A DNA stretch of 64,000 nucleotides from Lateolabrax maculatus (lineage: Eukaryota; Chordata; Actinopteri; Acropomatiformes; Lateolabracidae): the NCBI GenBank assembly GCA_031216445.1, contig CM062201.1, forward strand, positions 6,409,501 through 6,473,500, read 5' to 3'. Below the pieces are notes generated by a model. That model worked only from the letters and a program-made list of their open reading frames with translations. It ran no database searches and was not told where the DNA came from. Position numbers and translations under genes: made by a program. Position 1 is the first letter of the stretch, and every line of letters begins with the position of its first letter. This document shows, piece after piece, positions 41,698 to 51,825 of the stretch.

Positions 41698-44112
41698 GAG
41701 GAACCAGGAGAAGTTTAAATAGTGGGTGCAGGGAGTCTTAAGGAATAAAGACCACAAGTGTTCAAATCAGGGAGCCTCTTCAGAACAGGCTGGTGTTTTG
41801 TGTGTTTGTGCTCATGCATGCACGCACACACCTGTATGGTACTTCTATGGGTGCGTGTGTGAGACTGTTGCCTGCATGTTGTTGCACTGGAGCTGGGATT
41901 TGCGTCTACCACGTACACCATGCTCGCAGCAGGCCTCTCAATGCTTGATTGGTACGTGAAAATTTTGTATTCTTTTAAACCAAAACACACAAGCTGCTCC
42001 TGTCTCTCCGAATGTGCGGCAAATTATGCATGGGATCCTGAAAACTCACCCTCTACGACACCTGTTTAATGGGGCTGCAGTACCTTTTCCTCCCCACACG
42101 TGATCATGTAGTGGCAGGCAACGGGCTAGCCTTGGGGGATACAATGAGAATCTCATGGCCAGAAGTGTTACGTTTTAAGGCAAGATGAAGGTGTGTTTTT
42201 TTTCTCAAACAGGGTTTAGTTTCACCAAATAGCTAATTTTGTTGCTCGAAGATTGTTTGTTGCATTAGTTGCATCCACATCATCGTTCCTCATCATATCC
42301 TCAAATCTCTGTTTCATCTACATCTCCACTCATGACTCAAGTGGATCTTTTTTTTTTTTTTTTTCCAAAGTGAACAGTAACACATGACAATATATGATGG
42401 AAGCTTTGACTTAGTGAATTTATAAAGAGTGCTCCAAATTAACGCTTAAATAACAGACTATCTCTGCTTCAAAGAGATTTGGGAGACATGCCTAATATAA
42501 GTAACGAGAGAGAGAATTGTATTCCTGGTTCTATAGTATTTGATCTGTGAATCACTTAATGATTGTGAAAAATGTTGTGCCCTCCATTATTTAAAGTGGT
42601 GGCAAATGTGGAAGACTTCTTTCAGAATTTAGACCGACCCTAGTTTTATAGGGTCGGAGTTTGTATGCTGTGATGCGGAATGGGACGTCTTGGATTAGAG
42701 TATTCTGGGAGAATTTTATAAGTTATTCATTTTAATATCTGCTTCAAAGACATTTTACACCTTTCTTCTTTTAATTCATGGTGTGGTCTTGTTTAAAACA
42801 AGATCCTGAATTAAAAATTTTAAGAGGAAAAAAAAAATCAAAAAGAAGTGAAAAATATGAAATGCAACTCAAACCAAATCAATTTTTTTCATTTTAGGTT
42901 AAATCTTAAATATCATTTTGAATGCGTATGTTGCAAAACTCTAAAAGAAACAGCATGTAGCTCCTCATACACATGTAGCATTTGAAGGTGATATACCTTA
43001 TTAACTAGTTTTTTGCCCCACAGCAAACCACAAAATTAATAGGAAATATAAATGTTTTTGTGAATTTAGAAAAAATGCAGTGCGATATTTAAAACGCTTG
43101 TCTTCCTTTTACAGTTAAAGTAACATTTTACCTCAGAGTGTTTTCACCTCGTAACAGTCAAAATTCCTCTGATGTCATTTGAAGTTTTAAAGGGCAAAGC
43201 TACTGCTTAGAATTTGAAGGAAATGTGGCTGTGGCTACCAGATAGTGTGGTTGCTCGTTTTGGAGTGTCTTTTTGAATTAGTTAATTACACACTCAAACG
43301 ACAGCATGGTTACTGAGGGACATTGGATTCAGGTGTTGTTAGTCTGACAAAGCAAAGCACTTTTAAAAACATTTCCCTCCACTTTGTTTTCTTGCAGCAT
43401 GTGGGGCATCCAGTCCTGGTTGTTGGTAACTGTGGGCTCTTTGTCTCCACATGGTGAGGTGAGGTGGTCTTTGGTTTTTGTCATTAGCCTTCAGGTAGCC
43501 TTATTTCCACCCTCAGGCATCCGGTATTCTTTTTAGCACCTTGATGCCAGCAGAGATGATCGACCACATGGGGTTTATGGTCGAATTAATACTCTGGACT
43601 CCGGCTCTAGTAAGACTGATGACACGTGGCTTGTTTTGATGGTTAATTGTGATTTCAGCTGGGATAACAACTACTGAGACAAAGTCAGTGTAATATAATG
43701 AATGTATCATGAGGAAAAATTGCTTGGTAAAATTGCCTATTTACATTTTTGACTCAGATTGTTACCCCTGATGCAGAGTGTTTAATCTCGTTCTGGGTCG
43801 ATCGCATATTAAAATCCCGGGGACATAGTAGTTAAGCAAATATGTAAATATCATAATTCGCCGCTTTTTCTTTTTGTTATTCTCCAGAATTTTCCATGTA
43901 CAACTAAACCACTGTCCCTCTCCTGTATATGAAAACAAGCTGTAAATGGTGTCAATAACAAATTTTCTTTTGTAAAAGAAAGGTTTTAATAAGAGGTTTA
44001 TGGTAACACTATATTTTCTTTTCCCTGGTTAATTTCAGATGTATATGAAAGATGTGTAATATAGGAATTGTCACCTTAATAAATTAAATAAAAAATGTGT
44101 GTGTGTTTGTGC
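41698..44112 (+). terminator. itch: itch 3' UTR with poly(A) signal
   Basis: About 2.4 kb of AT-rich non-coding sequence follows the stop. Two AATAAA hexamers (44078-44083 and 44087-44092) are followed at once by a GT-rich stretch (44096-44112), a textbook cleavage signal. An earlier AATAAA at 44 nt past the stop (41744-41749) could give a short isoform. A Pumilio-type TGTAAATA occurs near 43843. There is a run of T at 42349-42363. Confidence 0.8.
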
Positions 44113-45290
44113 CTTGGATAAATGAAATAATCAGTGTCAGTGTAAAAGTATACTAACTATATTTGATGCACATTCAGTTAACATAGGAACATGCAATGTC
44201 TCAATTCTCAACGTTTCAGTGAAGTAAAAATCTTTTTAGTTATTTAAGGGTCAGGTTAGTTTTCCAGCTCTGGATGTGAGGGTTAATGTGGGGAAACGCA
44301 GTCTACTGTCCAGTGATAGACCTAAAGGAATATTTATTATGCTAACATGAAAATAACCATAATAACGATAATATTATGGTGTAATGTAAAAGCTTGTAAC
44401 TGTGGAGGACTTAAAATGTGTTATTCATCAATGTGTAAATACATAAACGTTCAAATAAATATAAAAATATTTTAATTAATAAAATAATCAACAAATAAAT
44501 AGATCCTGAGACGAATCCATAAATTGCGGAAGCATAATGCTTCCGCAAATTCACTTAACAAAAAAGGGTTTGTCCTGTTTTTCTGAATTAGCGAGATTAT
44601 TTCATATTTTGCTTTGTTTTTCTGGGATAATTTCGTTAAATCAGAAATAACATGGCAAACATGTTTTTCTCAAATGAATGTATTACGCTTCCGTAACAAA
44701 TAAATGTCAATTTCTACTTTTTTTTAAAGTTTTTATTTCTGCACTTTTTCATTCACCCTACTCCATTCTTGCTGTGTGTCTGTGAATGAGGCCTGTTGAG
44801 TTAACATCACTGTAGTCTCTGACTGGCAGCGACGTGTGGCTGCATCAAGTCTTACTGGAGCGGAGCAGTCCTGCCTTACACTCACACTTCTAGTACCACC
44901 TACCTCATTAACACACAAACACATAACTGCAATTAAAAAAGAAATATAGAAATACAGAAATATTCAAAAGTCGAAATTTACAATACTGAAATCAATAAAT
45001 GTAGATTTGTAGTTATGCGTTATTACTATTATTTCATTTTCATTTATTATTTCATGGCTCACCATCTATTTACATATTTATTTGATTTTTCCCTTTTTTA
45101 TATTGACAGAAATAACAAAACATTTTTAGTTTTAATTTATTAATGTTATTGATTCATTTATTGATTGTCATTTTTTATCCTCGGATTTCGGTTTTCCACA
45201 CTGCACGGATTATTTTAACGTAAAGCTTTTAATAAAACAATATTTATATTTGTATTATTAATTTTGCAACAATAGTACAGTGCAATTTAT
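44113..45290. other. Spacer downstream of itch with a perfect hairpin
   Basis: AT-rich, no recognised gene. 44524-44548 is a 12-bp perfect inverted repeat around one base (TTGCGGAAGCAT a ATGCTTCCGCAA). A related word (acgcttccgtaac) recurs at 44687-44699. Possibly the end of a small non-autonomous element. Confidence 0.45.
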
Positions 45291-45303
45291 GTTATTGTTA
45301 GAG

Positions 45304-45358
45304 CACTGTGTGTGTGTATGTGTGTGTGTGTATGTGTGTGTGTGCGTGTGCGTGTGAT
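45304..45358. repeat. (GT)n microsatellite, interrupted
   Basis: TG units broken by AT and CG steps, directly upstream of the CRE-like site at 45372. Confidence 0.9.
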
Positions 45359-45371
45359 CGAACGACAACAT

Positions 45372-45672
45372 TGACGTAAGACTCGAGAGCGCAGGTCATA
45401 AAGACGAGTGTCAACCTGAGAACTTTCAGACAGCAGGAGGACAGCTGGACTGAGGAGGATTCCCCTTTCAATCTCCAGCTCGGACCTTGTCGCAGGACGG
45501 ATTTCCAGCAGAGGACAGCAGAGGACAGCAGGAGGACCGGGACGACTCGTCTTCAGAGCAGGGAAGTCTCCGCTGAGAGCTCTTCACCCACCCACACCAG
45601 TGGAGGTCACTCACATGGCCGGTGGAAAGCTTTCACCAGCCCGGCACTCGAAAAATGTTAAGATAGCTCTAG
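45372..45672 (+). other. Candidate promoter and first exon of an unidentified gene
   Basis: A CRE-like TGACGTAA (45372-45379) precedes a GC-richer, non-repetitive 5'-UTR-like stretch with small purine repeats (cagaggacagcagaggacag). An ATG at 45615 opens MAGGKLSPARHSKNVKIAL, which runs into a consensus donor (CTCTAG|gtagga) after 45672. Unspliced, the frame stops at 45764 after 49 codons. I do not recognise the protein and found no second exon before znf341. It could be a real short gene, a non-coding transcript, or the stranded first exon of a lost gene. Confidence 0.3.
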
Positions 45673-46140
45673 GTAGGATGTTTGTGAGACCTGAAGTCCT
45701 GAAAGATATTTCCCATACTGTCCACACACTGTGTGGATCATTTAAAATGCATTCAACCTGCTAATCAACACATATACAACATACTAATAATCAGGCTCTG
45801 TAATCTGACTACACACCAGCCGCTGGACAAGGTAACTGTCTTTGTTCAATGTGCATTTAAAGGACTGGTTCACAACTTCTCCAGTGCGTCTTAAACTTAG
45901 TCAGGTGCTCATGTTAAGCTGGCTTTAATGTGTAGCTCGCAAAGTCTTTACTTTTTCTGCTTGACAACGTGAATTAATAGATAGAATGCTAGACCTGCAT
46001 ATTTACTAATGTTGGACCATGTTTGAACAGAGGTGGGTTATAAGCAGGGCTGTAGTGCTACAAAAAGTCTCTGCTCCCGCTCTCTCAAGCCGTTATATGA
46101 TATGATAGGATAAACTGTAAATGCCTGCGAGGGGCCGCCC

Positions 46141-46738
46141 AGGCCAAAATTGAATACTTAACTTGCACATACATATATACTGGTAATAAGCACTTGCAAA
46201 TACATGCATATGTCGATGCAGACATACATACATACATTCACATTCCTGCATAAAGTAAGAATATATGTGTATGAATATGATGGTATATGAGTGTGAGTGT
46301 GTGTGTATGTGTGCATTTCAGTATGTATATGAGTGTGAGAATTTAAGTCGCCAAGTTGGCAACACTGTGGTTGTATCTTCCGGTTAAGTATGTTTCCTTT
46401 GGGATACATACATACTCAACAAAACACATGGCCTACGTTATGCACAAGCACACACATACATACACTCTCACACACATATACATAGATACTTACGTGAACA
46501 GGTATAAGTCTAGATTCTCATATACATACGTACATACTGAAATGCACACACTCATACACATGTTCTCACATTATGCATCTATGTGAATGTATGTATGTGT
46601 TTATGTATATATATAAGTGTGTATATATATAGACAGTATGTGTGTATGTATGTAAGTATGTAGGTATATGTATCTGTATATGTATTTATGTATGTATATG
46701 CATGAGAGCATGTTTGTGGAAGTATTCAATTTTGGCCT
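46141..46738. mobile_element. Foldback element with 18-bp perfect terminal inverted repeats
   Basis: Ends AGGCCAAAATTGAATACT (46141-46158) and its exact inverse complement (46721-46738). Inner arms also pair imperfectly, for example gtgtgcatttcagtatgtat (from about 46311) against atacgtacatactgaaatgc (from about 46525). The centre near 46350-46515 is unpaired. Arms are rich in CATA/TATG repeats. No coding capacity. Non-autonomous hairpin element; family unknown. Confidence 0.65.
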
Positions 46739-47205
46739 AGACCACTCCTCAAAAATGTCTGCTCCAGCTGTCTCACACCATTATAAAAAAGGTAAGTAGG
46801 TTGAAATATTAACTTGAGTCTTAAGTTACCTTTTTATTGTTAACAGAATGTCGGACATTTAAACAAATGTTAAATTACGAGCAAAAATATTTCAAACTCA
46901 AAATGCAACATATCACAGCCTAAAGTGTTAAAAAACTAACAAAACTGTTTAAATCGCAGCAATCACAAAATTACATTGAGAGGTGCAACAATAGAAAACT
47001 TGCATCAAGCGGTCCAAAATTTTAACAAGTATTAAAAAACGAGCACAAATAGTTCACACTCAAAATGCAACGTAGAATGGTACACCAAAAATTCCTTAAG
47101 ACTGTAACTAATAGTCCAAAAAGGCCAAATATTTGCGAAAAATCTAAAAAGTGAGAGCTGTGTCTGTACACTCAGCACAAAGTCAAACACGTTTTCAGTG
47201 GGATT

Positions 47206-47439
47206 TTGACTCCGCCAAGGCTGATCCTGTCTGTGGTATTCATGGACAGGATCTCAAGGCACAGCCGAGGTGAGGAGTTTGTCCGGTTTGGGAGCCTCAG
47301 GATTGCATCTCTGCTTTGTGCAGATGATGTGGTTCTGTTGGCTCCATCAGACCATGATCTCCATCATGCACTGGAGCGGTTTGCAACTGAGTGTGAAGCA
47401 CCTCCAAGTCTGAGGCCATGGCTTTTAATTTTGGCCTAG
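47206..47439 (+). pseudogene. LINE reverse-transcriptase fragment, copy 1
   Basis: Encodes part of a non-LTR retrotransposon reverse transcriptase: FGSLRIASLLCADDVVLLAP is the catalytic palm box, with CADD in place of the usual FADD. It then jumps to a downstream segment (PPSLRPW), showing internal deletion. A tiny relic of a full-length ORF; non-functional. Confidence 0.85.
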
Positions 47440-47936
47440 ACCACCCCTCACAAATATCTGCTCCAGCTCTCTCACGTCGTTATAAAAAAGGGTAGATAAG
47501 TTGAACTAACAAATTAAGTCCTAACCTAACATTTTACTGTTAATAATATGTCAAACCTTTAAACAAGTGTTAAAAAACGAGCACAAATATTTCACACTCA
47601 AAATGCAACTTAGAAAGGGGGACAAAAATTCCCAAAAACCGTGACCAATAGTCCAAAAAGGCCAAATATTAACGAAAAATCTAAAAAGTACCAAAATGTA
47701 AACCAAAAAAAAAATACGATTAAGAGTCCAAACCCTATAAAAAGATCTAAAAAAATCTAAAAAGATCAGCTGAACAAATACCAAAATACAGATCGCAGCC
47801 TACATTGACACGTGCTAAAATAGGAAACTTGCGTCGGTGCGTCGTTATAAAAAGGGTAGATCAGTTCATTGTACAACCAAAGTGAGAGCTGTGTCTGTAC
47901 ACTCAGCACAAAGACAAACACGTTTTCAGTGGGATT

Positions 47937-48170
47937 TTGACTCCGCCAAGGCTGATCCTGTCTGTGGTATTCATGGACAGGATCTCAAGGCACAGCCGAG
48001 GTGAGGAGTTTGTCCGGTTTGGGAGCCTCAGGATTGCATCTCTGCTTTGTGCAGATGATGTGGTTCTGTTGGCTCCATCAGACCATGATCTCCATCATGC
48101 ACTGGAGCGGTTTGCAACTGAGCGTGAAGCACCTCCAAGTCTGAGGCCATGGCTTTCAATTTTGCCCTAG
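47937..48170 (+). pseudogene. LINE reverse-transcriptase fragment, copy 2
   Basis: Almost identical to the copy 731 bp upstream, including the same CADD box and the same internal deletion, so the two arose by duplication of an already broken sequence. Differences by eye are only about five bases over some 320 bp. Confidence 0.85.
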
Positions 48171-48187
48171 ACCACCCCTCACAAATA

Positions 48188-48262
48188 TCGGCTCGCCGGA
48201 GGGATTATATATGTCGTCTGGCCTCCGCTGCCACTGCGACCTGGCCCCGGTTAAGTGGAAGT
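48188..48262 (+). repeat. 3' end of the same LINE family
   Basis: ggagggattatatatgtcgt ctggcct ... ctggccccggttaagtggaa follows the order of the well-known 3' terminus of fish LINEs (ggagggactacatatctc ... cggccccggataagcgga). The usual GATG tail is missing. Confidence 0.7.
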
Positions 48263-48589
48263 GTTAAAAAACAAGCAAACATTTTAAATTACAAAATGGA
48301 ACTTAGAAAAGTACAAAAGAAATCAAAACAATTGTAATGTCCGACAACTTCTGCAAAAAACCTAAAATGTATAGAAATGTAAACTGAAAAAATACCAAAA
48401 TACAAGACTGTACCCTACATTGAGATGTGCTAAAATAGCAAAGTGTGTTTATTAATCTTACATGTGTTTTTTAATCCACAGGCATTAGTAAGTACATTTC
48501 TATTATCTGTCCTGCTGATTTGAATATTGTAAAACTTCTTGAAAGACACAGTATCACTCTCTTTTTCAAAGCTGTGTGCCTCCCTTTCT

Positions 48590-49085
48590 TTCGACCCCTT
48601 CTTCTTTCTCGCTCACTCTTTTTTAGACCGGAGGCTTCTCTTCACTGGACCATCTGCTGTCGTGGGCCGTCTTCTCTTTATCTCCCCTGTTATTATTCAC
48701 AGGCTTCATGGCTCCTGCCTGTAGATCATCCAAACATCTCTGATCCAAGTGTTCATCCAGCCGCACACTCACAACACAGTTAATACTTACATGGTATGTA
48801 CTTAATTTATGTAATACTGTCATTCTTTTTTGAGTACTGTAATTCTAACTACTACTACTTCTGTCTCCAGATGACATCTACTGCTTGTTTGTCCGTCCTG
48901 GAAGACGTATCCTCCTCTGTTATTCTTATTGAGGTTTCTCCCTTTTTTTCCCTGTTAAAGGGGTTATTTTGGGAGTTTTTCCTTATCTGATTCAATGGTG
49001 TAAAGATAAAGGGTGTATGTTTACCTATTATTATAAAAATACATTTTTGGCTGTATAAATAAAATTTATTTCACTTGACTTTAAC
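48590..49085 (+). repeat. Dispersed teleost repeat with ...gttaaaggggtt... 3' tail
   Basis: The words attgaggtttctcccttttt, ccctgttaaaggggttattt, gggagtttttccttatctga and gctgtataaataaaatttat occur in the order of a very common fish interspersed repeat. Extends left with less certainty. No intact ORF. Confidence 0.6.
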
Positions 49086-49839
49086 GGCTTTATCAATTAT
49101 TGTGTGCATACAGTGCTTATTGGTATTATAGGATATTATTTGAGGAGAATTGGCAGAAGACATATAAGCAGAATGCTTCTTATTCAAAATCCCAGTGGGG
49201 GAGAAGATCGGTTAGAAAATTAGCTCTGGAAACATCGAAGACAAACTCTGGTTTTATCAGTCCATTAAAAAAAAACCTTCCTGCCTCACTGCTGGAGATG
49301 AGCTGTGAGACCAAGTGGTCCCCTCAACCAGATACCAACCAGAAGATTGGTGTTTGTGTTTAGTGGCTGATCAAAGCTCGCCAGGAAAAGCCAGATACAG
49401 ATGGAGCTGCACCCTGCTGTGCTTTGAATGGCACCAAAGATCCACATAAGAAAATGGAAGATTCTTCTGTTTGTGATGGATAGAGAGAAGATGGGTCTAG
49501 CAAGCATCACTGGTGGACTGACAGAACTGAGGATGGAACTGCCATGCTAAAATGTGTCTTTAAACAACCAAACACTCACCATGGGACAGTTTATTCAAAA
49601 AGCCAACCCCCCCCCCCCCCCCCCCCCCCTTCTGACTCTTATCTCCCCTTGTTCCAAACAAAGACAGAAACTCTTTCCAACTTACTTGCTTTTAACATAG
49701 TACACTGCTATGACTATGCTTTGTTTTAATTGTTTGACTGTGTATGTTTGTTCCTATATGTTTCATTTATAACTAAATTCCACAGTTGTATGTATTTCAA
49801 AATTATGTATTAATTATGTATTAAAGTTATTAATATCTC
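49086..49839. other. Spacer, unclassified, with a 23-C run
   Basis: No recognised protein. Contains an uninterrupted run of 23 C at 49607-49629. Composition and scattered short ORFs suggest more decayed mobile DNA, but I cannot assign it. Confidence 0.45.
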
Positions 49840-50265
49840 AACCACCATTTGAGATATTGATGTGATGTCTGATCTCATTCTGATCGCCTGGGAATCAGAA
49901 CACCATATTTTATTCATAACAGGCAGTCAGGAACAAGGTATGGCTGTTTAAGAAATGCCATGTAGCCTCTGACCCTACAGTGAACAGCAAGCCCCAGTGG
50001 GGGTTGAGATTGACACCACCCCGAGGGCTGAGCACGTCCACTGATTGGTCAGATGCCCCCCCGAAGGCCTTCACAAAACTTTCTTTATAAAAGACCCTCA
50101 CTGGAATTCCACTTGGGATTTCCTCCATCACCAGTTTGAGGTTTTTATTTTTTTTTTTCTGTCTCTCCGTTGCCAGCCTGCTTTGGCCAGGCCACCTGGT
50201 CTCCGCCTCCACAGCCAGGCGGCTGCAACACCTTCACTTCTGACGTCCACATTGGTGCTGAGAAT
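49840..50265 (+). mobile_element. LTR-like segment (possible solo LTR)
   Basis: Contains an inverted CCAAT (ATTGG near 50044-50048), a TATA box TATAAAAG at 50096-50103 and then a pyrimidine-rich leader. It ends near ...GTCCACA followed by TTGGTGCTGAGAA, which resembles an LTR end plus a primer-binding-site-like TGG. No flanking second LTR or pol gene was seen. Boundaries are guesses. Confidence 0.35.
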
Positions 50266-51183
50266 ATAAGCTTATGTTAAATAATCAGCTTGTCATGTTA
50301 TTAATTAAAAATCAATTGATAGCCCTACTTATTATTGGTGTAGTTTATGTTTTTTAATTCAATGTATGACCAAGCCAATACGTTTCATCTAAATGTCATA
50401 TTTTACCTCTTCTATAGACTTTCACACACAAAGGTGATTTTTTGCTAAATAAAATCTGGATAAGAGAGTCTTATTGTAGATAAGTGAATTGGGTATTTTA
50501 GTTTTTGTTGCTGGACAGATTGTGTTCTTTGTAAACCTGAAAAACATTATACCTATTATGTGTATGTGTATAATATCAAACCTCATTCACCTCACCTCAC
50601 AGTCATAAACATACTTGAAACAAATGTGTAAAAATATAATACATTTAGTCCAAAAAAATTATTCCCAGCATTTGGTTATTTCACCATGTTTCATTATTAG
50701 CAGCTGGAATTACCAAAGCCCAAAGCCACTCAAAAACACATGAACGTGCACTGCCTGACTGCTGCTGGAGGACGAGCCCACGAGAGAGCAGAGACATATA
50801 CCGCAAGGATGTACATATACAACTATGTGACGATGAGTGTTGGGGAGAGGAGCGCAGTGCATCATTGTCATCGCCAACCGTATTCAACTACCTCATGTCC
50901 CAGTCACATGTAAGAAAACACTGAACGTGATCCTAATGAATGTAAATAATGAACATGGCTACTGTTAGTACTCACAGCTGTCAAGCTATCATGTTAGTAT
51001 TGGGAAATGTTATTGAAGATAGAGTTTGATGCAGTAACGTATTGCTGGATAGCTGCAGTAACTTTAGATATTAGGCATGGAAAGAGTGCGCACGGGTAGG
51101 CAGGTACGTTGGTAGACAAGCAGGTAATGAAATGATTGGAAGGGCTTATTACAGGCCAGTGACAGCCACAGACATCAGATTTT
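50266..51183. other. Spacer between repeats and znf341, nothing recognised
   Basis: AT-rich sequence without supported genes or repeats. Confidence 0.5.
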
Positions 51184-51825
51184 TTTTGTGTGTGTGTGTG
51201 TGTGTGTGAGCATTTGATTTATTAATTGCTGTTGGGATGTAAAGAGAATTTTAACAATAACAAAAAATGATTCTAAGAAAAATTACCTACCCAGTCTTTA
51301 ATGTTGCTCTATATTTGGATATAGCCCTTTTCTTTGTGCTCCCTAGATGAAATCTAGGAAATCACCGACTCAAGTAGACTAGAGAGAAAATGGATACACC
51401 AACAAATGTAACACCTGAAACTGAATGTCAGACGGATCAAGCACAACAGTGAAAGAGTATCAGTTGGTTGAATTTTACTCAAAATGCAAGAACATTTATA
51501 TGAACACAAATACACTTTGAGACGTGTAAACATATAATAATTTAGTTTTTGCTACATAAATTAGAGAACATGTCGCTTTTGACATCATGACATTTTAAAT
51601 GAACCACTGTGGCTTAACCAGGTAACATACTGTACCCCACAAATCATTTTCATTTACAGTAGAAGATGTAAAATCAGTGTGTACAATTTGCATAACGTTT
51701 TAATTTAAAACAAATACAATTAATTTCCCAGACTCTTGCCGTTGTTTTTTTTAAATAATAGATAATATTACATAGTTTGTTTGGTCCACGTCCAGGAAAC
51801 ATTCCTACAAAGATGAGGCTTAAAA
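51184..51825 (-). terminator. znf341: znf341 3' UTR, approximate
   Basis: Minus-strand sequence after the znf341 stop. The best poly(A) signal candidate is AATAAA on the minus strand (complement of 51218-51223), with a (TG)n tract at 51188-51209 just beyond it. An ATTAAA lies closer, near 51699. The exact end is uncertain. Confidence 0.4.

Larger units (their letters stand above)
46728..48262 (+). repeat. Tandem ~0.7-kb repeat units with LINE remnants
   Basis: The word AATTTTGGCCTAGACCAC begins units at 46728 and 47427 and, with one change, at 48158 (periods about 699 and 731 bp). Each unit starts with ctgctccagctctctcac and a TTATAAAAAAGG word, continues with A-rich DNA, and ends with a reverse-transcriptase remnant. 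A partial earlier copy of the unit start (ctgctcccgctctctcaagc) is seen at 46074, left of the foldback element. Unit three breaks into a LINE 3' tail. Confidence 0.8.

Noticed and set aside
46158..46586. His/Thr/Tyr-rich ORFs
   Set aside because: Produced by CATA/CACA repeats in the arms of the foldback element, not genes.
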